DNA of 64,000 nucleotides, taken from Patiria pectinifera. Taxonomy: Eukaryota; Echinodermata; Asteroidea; Valvatida; Asterinidae. The position numbers were made by a program, and so were the translations under genes. The stretch is taken from assembly GCA_029964075.1 (NCBI GenBank), contig CM057147.1:23829513-23893512 (forward strand). The letters are read 5' to 3'. Position 1 is the stretch's first letter. Each line of letters opens with the position of its first letter. Shown piece by piece: positions 61,190 through 64,000 of this stretch. The notes beneath the pieces are model-generated. The model was given only the letters and a program-made list of their open reading frames with translations. It was not told where the DNA came from and made no database searches.

Positions 61190-63653
61190 CTGCCAATCAC
61201 AGCAAGTGGTAGTAACGGCTATTATTAAACCTCGTACATGTTTGTGAACCAAGCATGTTTCTTTCATGGGTTGGTGTTCCAACGCTTTGTTGTTGGTCAA
61301 TGTTAACTACATGTACCTCTCTAACCTTTGTGCATGCAGTTACAGCTAGCAGTTTTGAATATCCCAATATTCAGTCAAACGCAGTTTCAATTAATGGAAT
61401 ACGGAATTATTCGAAAATGGACAGCCCTATAACTCTTTTCTCCTGATCACGTGATTGGTCAAAACCTGCAAAATCTAGTGAATATGCAACAAGTTGTAAA
61501 AATCTGCATGCTAGTTCAGTGGTCGTTAAAAATCTCACCATAGGCATCCACATGATTTTCTAGTCAAAGACAGCTAAGATATTTTACATAAGGTATAAAA
61601 AGTTTTGAGCAAGATGGTCTCACCTTGAACACATTCTCACTGTTGATGACACCAAACCCGGAATGTGTAGACTGCATGTTGTTAATCGCCTGCCATTAAA
61701 CAGAGCCAAAATAAGTCATAAAAATCAGTAGTTATTTTCTTAACGGTAGTAGATCATTTGCAGCTATCCAAAAAAAGTAAGTGACAAAAATATTGTTGAA
61801 AAGCTCACTTGGTTCAAAGATAATAATGGCACTAAACTCCCTGCAAAATTGTTCTTTCTGGCACGCTGTCATTTGGAAGAGAACAATAAAAGAAGGCCAT
61901 TTCCTTTAGCAGTGGGTTTATAGTTGGGCGAATCTGTGAATGGTGCGCGTAAGCGTCGACACGATGCACACGCGCATGCGGTTTTGTTATTTGTCGGTTC
62001 AGTGCGTGTCATCGCGTAGCTGCAATCAGCTGAGTGAGGTGTTCCAGATGCTGATTTCAGGCGCAATTCAAAACATGACTCGGCAACTTTTGAATTGAAA
62101 TGGAAGTCCTACAATATTGTTTTCTCAGAATACAAATCATTCAGTTAGTTGTCAAGCACCCGTCTTTAGATTTTGAGCACTTTTGCTGCTTCACACGAGA
62201 CAAATGCACAAATGACAAATGATCACGGAATCAGGCAGGGACTGAAAACCCAATCCACATATTGGCCCAGGCCGGGTTCGAATCCTGCCTGGGCTAATAT
62301 GTGGATTGGGTTTTCAGTCCCTGCCTGATTCCGTGGGTTTTCCCCAGAATATTCTTCTGGGCTTTTCCTCCCACCTCTAAAACTGTAAATTCTTCTCATT
62401 GTCTTCTCTCCACAGGTTTCTTCAGGCTTGGGAGCTACAGTGCCTAGGGCGCTTTTGAGGAATCCTTGGTTTCATTACCAGAAATGATTAATAATAATAA
62501 TAATAATAATAATCTATCCTACCTTTAATTAAAAGTCAATTAAATCAACAGAAAATACATAATAGGTCCATTTCTTTGATAATATACTAGACTTCGCCTC
62601 GCCTACTCCATGGGATAGGCAGCTTTGCCGCTCCACCAATTTGGCAGGGGCAGGCTGTTTCGCCTGTATGCTGTCAAATGCAGCAACATGCACAGTTACA
62701 ACACTCACCTGTCTCATATCACCCTGCGCCGTGTAGATGACAGCCTCCAGCCCATCATCCGTGCATTCAATCCCTTCCTGCTCAGCAATCTCCATCAGCC
62801 GCTGTAGCAGCTGCTTGTCTGTCAGCCGCGAGTATCGCAGCACGGCGCAGCGCGACTGGATGGGCTCGATGATCTTGTCCGAGGTGTTGCAGGCCAGGGC
62901 GAAGCGGGTGGTCTTGGAGTAGATCTCCATGGTGCGTCGTAGGGCCTGCTGGGCACCGCTCGTCATGCTGCGTGGAATGAGAAAGAATGAGAAATCAACA
63001 TAAAATGTGTAACGGTGTATATATGATGTTAACAACCCCCCACTCCCCTCCGTACGTACATACTTTATGGCCGGCCCCCTTGGTTGGCACATTAATAATT
63101 CTACAACCCGAAATGAAGGCGAAGTCAGGGACCATGCCAAGGTTTAGGAAAATGACCCTGGAACTAGCTCAGTGCAACAACTGTTGCAATACCTAGACTA
63201 TTCAATGTTAGGTTTTGCCATTCACCGACATATAAACACTCTATACTCAGTGTTCCCCCCCCCCCCCAAGTGACAGTGAAAAAAGAAGAAAAACAAGAAA
63301 ATAACTTGGGTGGGGCTCACACCCACGACCTCCTGCTTTCTTGTGTAGACGTCGTATCACTCGACCATCCAACTTGCCGGGATCGGCTGGCTGGTTTGAA
63401 TCTGATGTAGCAGCGGGTACCGCAATGAAACTATTGATAAGATGGAATTTGATATTCTAACTGAAGGAGTGCCACTACATGCATCAGTTGGAGCCAAGAG
63501 ATTGTGTTTCTAGATTGCTGGAAACAAAACACCAAATGACAGCCCTCCTACCTGTCTGCTTCATCCAGAATAATGACCTTTTGCCGACCCTTGGGAAGTG
63601 TGACCTTCTTCTGGGCAAACGTTTTGATCTTATTTCTGACGACATCAATACCT
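60995..63653 (-). CDS. RFC2: RFC2 locus, partial: four exons visible
   Basis: RFC2 (RFC40) is a small subunit of the replication factor C clamp loader. This pentameric nuclear AAA+ ATPase opens PCNA and loads it on primer-template DNA. The exons on the minus strand are 63653-63552, 62967-62709, 61689-61624 and 61189-60995; the first three joins are in phase. Together they read from [10 protein letters not shown] through VIILDEAD (Walker B), [22 protein letters not shown] (with the SRC motif downstream), the lid domain and the start of the C-terminal collar domain. The DNA-binding N-terminal part with Walker A lies past the right edge. The last exon (starting EIGYTHMK in human) was not found. 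The best match is RFC2 rather than RFC4 or RFC5 because of [20 protein letters not shown] and QSRCAVLRY. Confidence 0.93.
61190..61623 (-). other. RFC2 intron
   Basis: This is an AT-rich intron of 434 bp. No repeat family or RNA gene is recognised. Confidence 0.8.
61624..61689 (-). CDS. RFC2: RFC2 exon of 22 codons
   Basis: The acceptor is aatggcag|GCG and the donor is AAG|gtgaga, phase 0 on both sides. It encodes [20 protein letters not shown] then FK, compared with human [22 protein letters not shown]. The exon is too short to appear as an open frame and was found by extending from its neighbours. Confidence 0.95.
61738..62224 (-). mobile_element. TTAA-targeting MITE, family B, reverse copy
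   Basis: Read in reverse it follows the family: GACAAATGCACAAATG, TGTGAAGCAGCAAAAGTGCT, CAAAATCTAAAGACGGGTGC, AATTCAAAAGTTGCC, CAGCTGATTGCAGCTACGCG and TGGATAGCTGCAAATG. The tips have decayed, so the limits are approximate. It is closest to the copy at 18835-19380. Confidence 0.75.
62222..62512 (+). repeat. tRNA-derived SINE, type 2, copy 3, with palindromic head
   Basis: GGGTTCGAATCCTGCCTGGG is followed by the shared body, AGTGCCTAGGGCGCTTTTGA, TTACCAGAAATGATTAATAA and an (AAT)n tail to 62512. Uniquely, the head is preceded by an inverted copy of the body: CACGGAATCAGGCAGGGACT at 62224 is the complement of AGTCCCTGCCTGATTCCGTG at about 62317-62336. This makes a near-perfect palindrome about 115 bp long. 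Confidence 0.88.
62709..62967 (-). CDS. RFC2: RFC2 exon: sensor 1, arginine finger and lid
   Basis: The acceptor is acgcag|CATG and the donor is CAG|gtgagt. A leading C completes the split Ser codon, then come 86 codons. It reads [20 protein letters not shown], then [13 protein letters not shown] (sensor 1 Asn), [15 protein letters not shown] (SRC motif carrying the arginine finger that completes a neighbour's ATP site) and [21 protein letters not shown] replaces MTDG of human. Length and phase match the vertebrate exon. Confidence 0.97.
62968..63551 (-). other. RFC2 intron
   Basis: The intron contains a poly-C run at about 63256-63268 and a tRNA-like segment (63308-63390). Nothing else was recognised. 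Confidence 0.75.
63308..63390 (-). repeat. tRNA-like segment in RFC2 intron
   Basis: On the minus strand TTGGATGGTCGAGTGATACG looks like an A-box/D-arm and GGTCGTGGGTGTGAGCCCCA like a T-arm region with a degenerate B-box. It may be a SINE head or a tRNA pseudogene. An intact acceptor stem is not evident. Confidence 0.45.
63552..63653 (-). CDS. RFC2: RFC2 exon: Walker B
   Basis: The acceptor is atttgcag|AGGT and the donor is GACAG|gtagga. One base finishes an Arg codon, then [33 protein letters not shown], and two bases of the next codon. IILDEAD is the Walker B/DEAD-type acidic motif that binds magnesium and ATP. Human reads [36 protein letters not shown] across the same junctions. Confidence 0.96.
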
Positions 63654-64000
63654 CTGCAAATTGAAAAAAAATATATCAAACAGATCCGCCAGTTAAAAAT
63701 GTCAGTCACTAAAATTTCTGAAACTTGGCATTGGGACTGGGTTTTATTGGGTTTATTAATCCCCATCCCCCCAAAAATCTTTCCAGCCCTAAGAAAGTTT
63801 GCCAATTTTTTTAGTAACATTTCTTGAGATTTTGTCATAATCATACAATAATTTCCCCACGTTTTGTCTGAAATCATGTTTCCTCAAATTGTGATCCAAA
63901 AAATTCAGGAAAGCTTTCGATATTCTTCCTCACATTTAAAAAATTCTGAAAAACCAAGGTTGGGCATAATATGGTAACAATAGAATCTTGTCTTGGTTCA
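63654..64000 (-). other. RFC2 intron running off the right edge
   Basis: AT-rich intronic sequence. No exon is detected. The N-terminal RFC2 exons are expected beyond base 64000. Confidence 0.75.

Larger units (their letters stand above)
61690..62708 (-). other. RFC2 intron with a MITE and a SINE
   Basis: This 1.0-kb intron contains a reverse family-B element (61738-62224), immediately followed by a SINE with an inverted head (62222-62512). Little other sequence is left. Confidence 0.8.

Overview
The window is eukaryotic, intron-rich and AT-rich. It has spliced genes with GT-AG introns, tRNA-derived SINEs, many short inverted-repeat transposons and a 500-base assembly gap. The palindrome TACATGTA recurs throughout. 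The two recognisable genes are animal genes. The genome style suggests a marine invertebrate (deuterostome such as amphioxus, hemichordate or echinoderm, or possibly a mollusc). I cannot fix the species from sequence alone.

Gene 1 (+ strand, 2288-37755) is a complete SH2B-family adaptor (SH2B1/APS/Lnk; Drosophila Lnk). Its seven coding exons are 2288-3055, 16208-16309, 18512-18615, 25709-25812, 28488-28709, 33731-33950 and 37367-37755. They encode, in order, the phenylalanine-zipper dimerisation domain, a basic motif, the PH domain, a proline-rich linker, the SH2 domain and a tail ending in NQYSFV-stop, the family's C-terminal Cbl-docking tyrosine motif. Exons 1-5 read cleanly. Exons 6 and 7 carry several frameshifts in GC-rich runs, although splice phases and the far C-terminus are preserved, which points to consensus errors rather than a dead gene.

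Gene 2 (- strand, 63653 to 60995, running off the right edge) is replication factor C subunit 2 (RFC2/RFC40), a clamp-loader ATPase subunit. Four exons are visible, from the Walker B region to near the C-terminus. The 5' exons lie beyond base 64000 and the last exon was not found. The two genes are convergent and have no evident functional link.

Between them lie a 500-N gap (42826-43325) and a recent tandem duplication of a roughly 5.6-6.1 kb unit: the end of one copy at 43326-44002, then full units at 44003-49594 and 49595-55732. Each unit carries two insertions of one small transposon with 15-bp inverted ends and 9-bp target duplications, an AT-rich hairpin, clusters of the palindrome TGACGTCA, and a short Cys/His-rich open frame of unknown function. 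To the right (57672-59830) is an unusual element built of about 16-bp repeats in both orientations, split by a second 1.8 kb inverted-repeat element.

The SH2B introns are a museum of non-autonomous DNA transposons. They include PIF/Harbinger-like, Tigger-like and hAT-like elements, a TTAA-targeting family with an internal empty-site proof, several foldback elements and two tRNA-SINE families. I saw no bacterial-type operon, CRISPR array or complete autonomous transposon.
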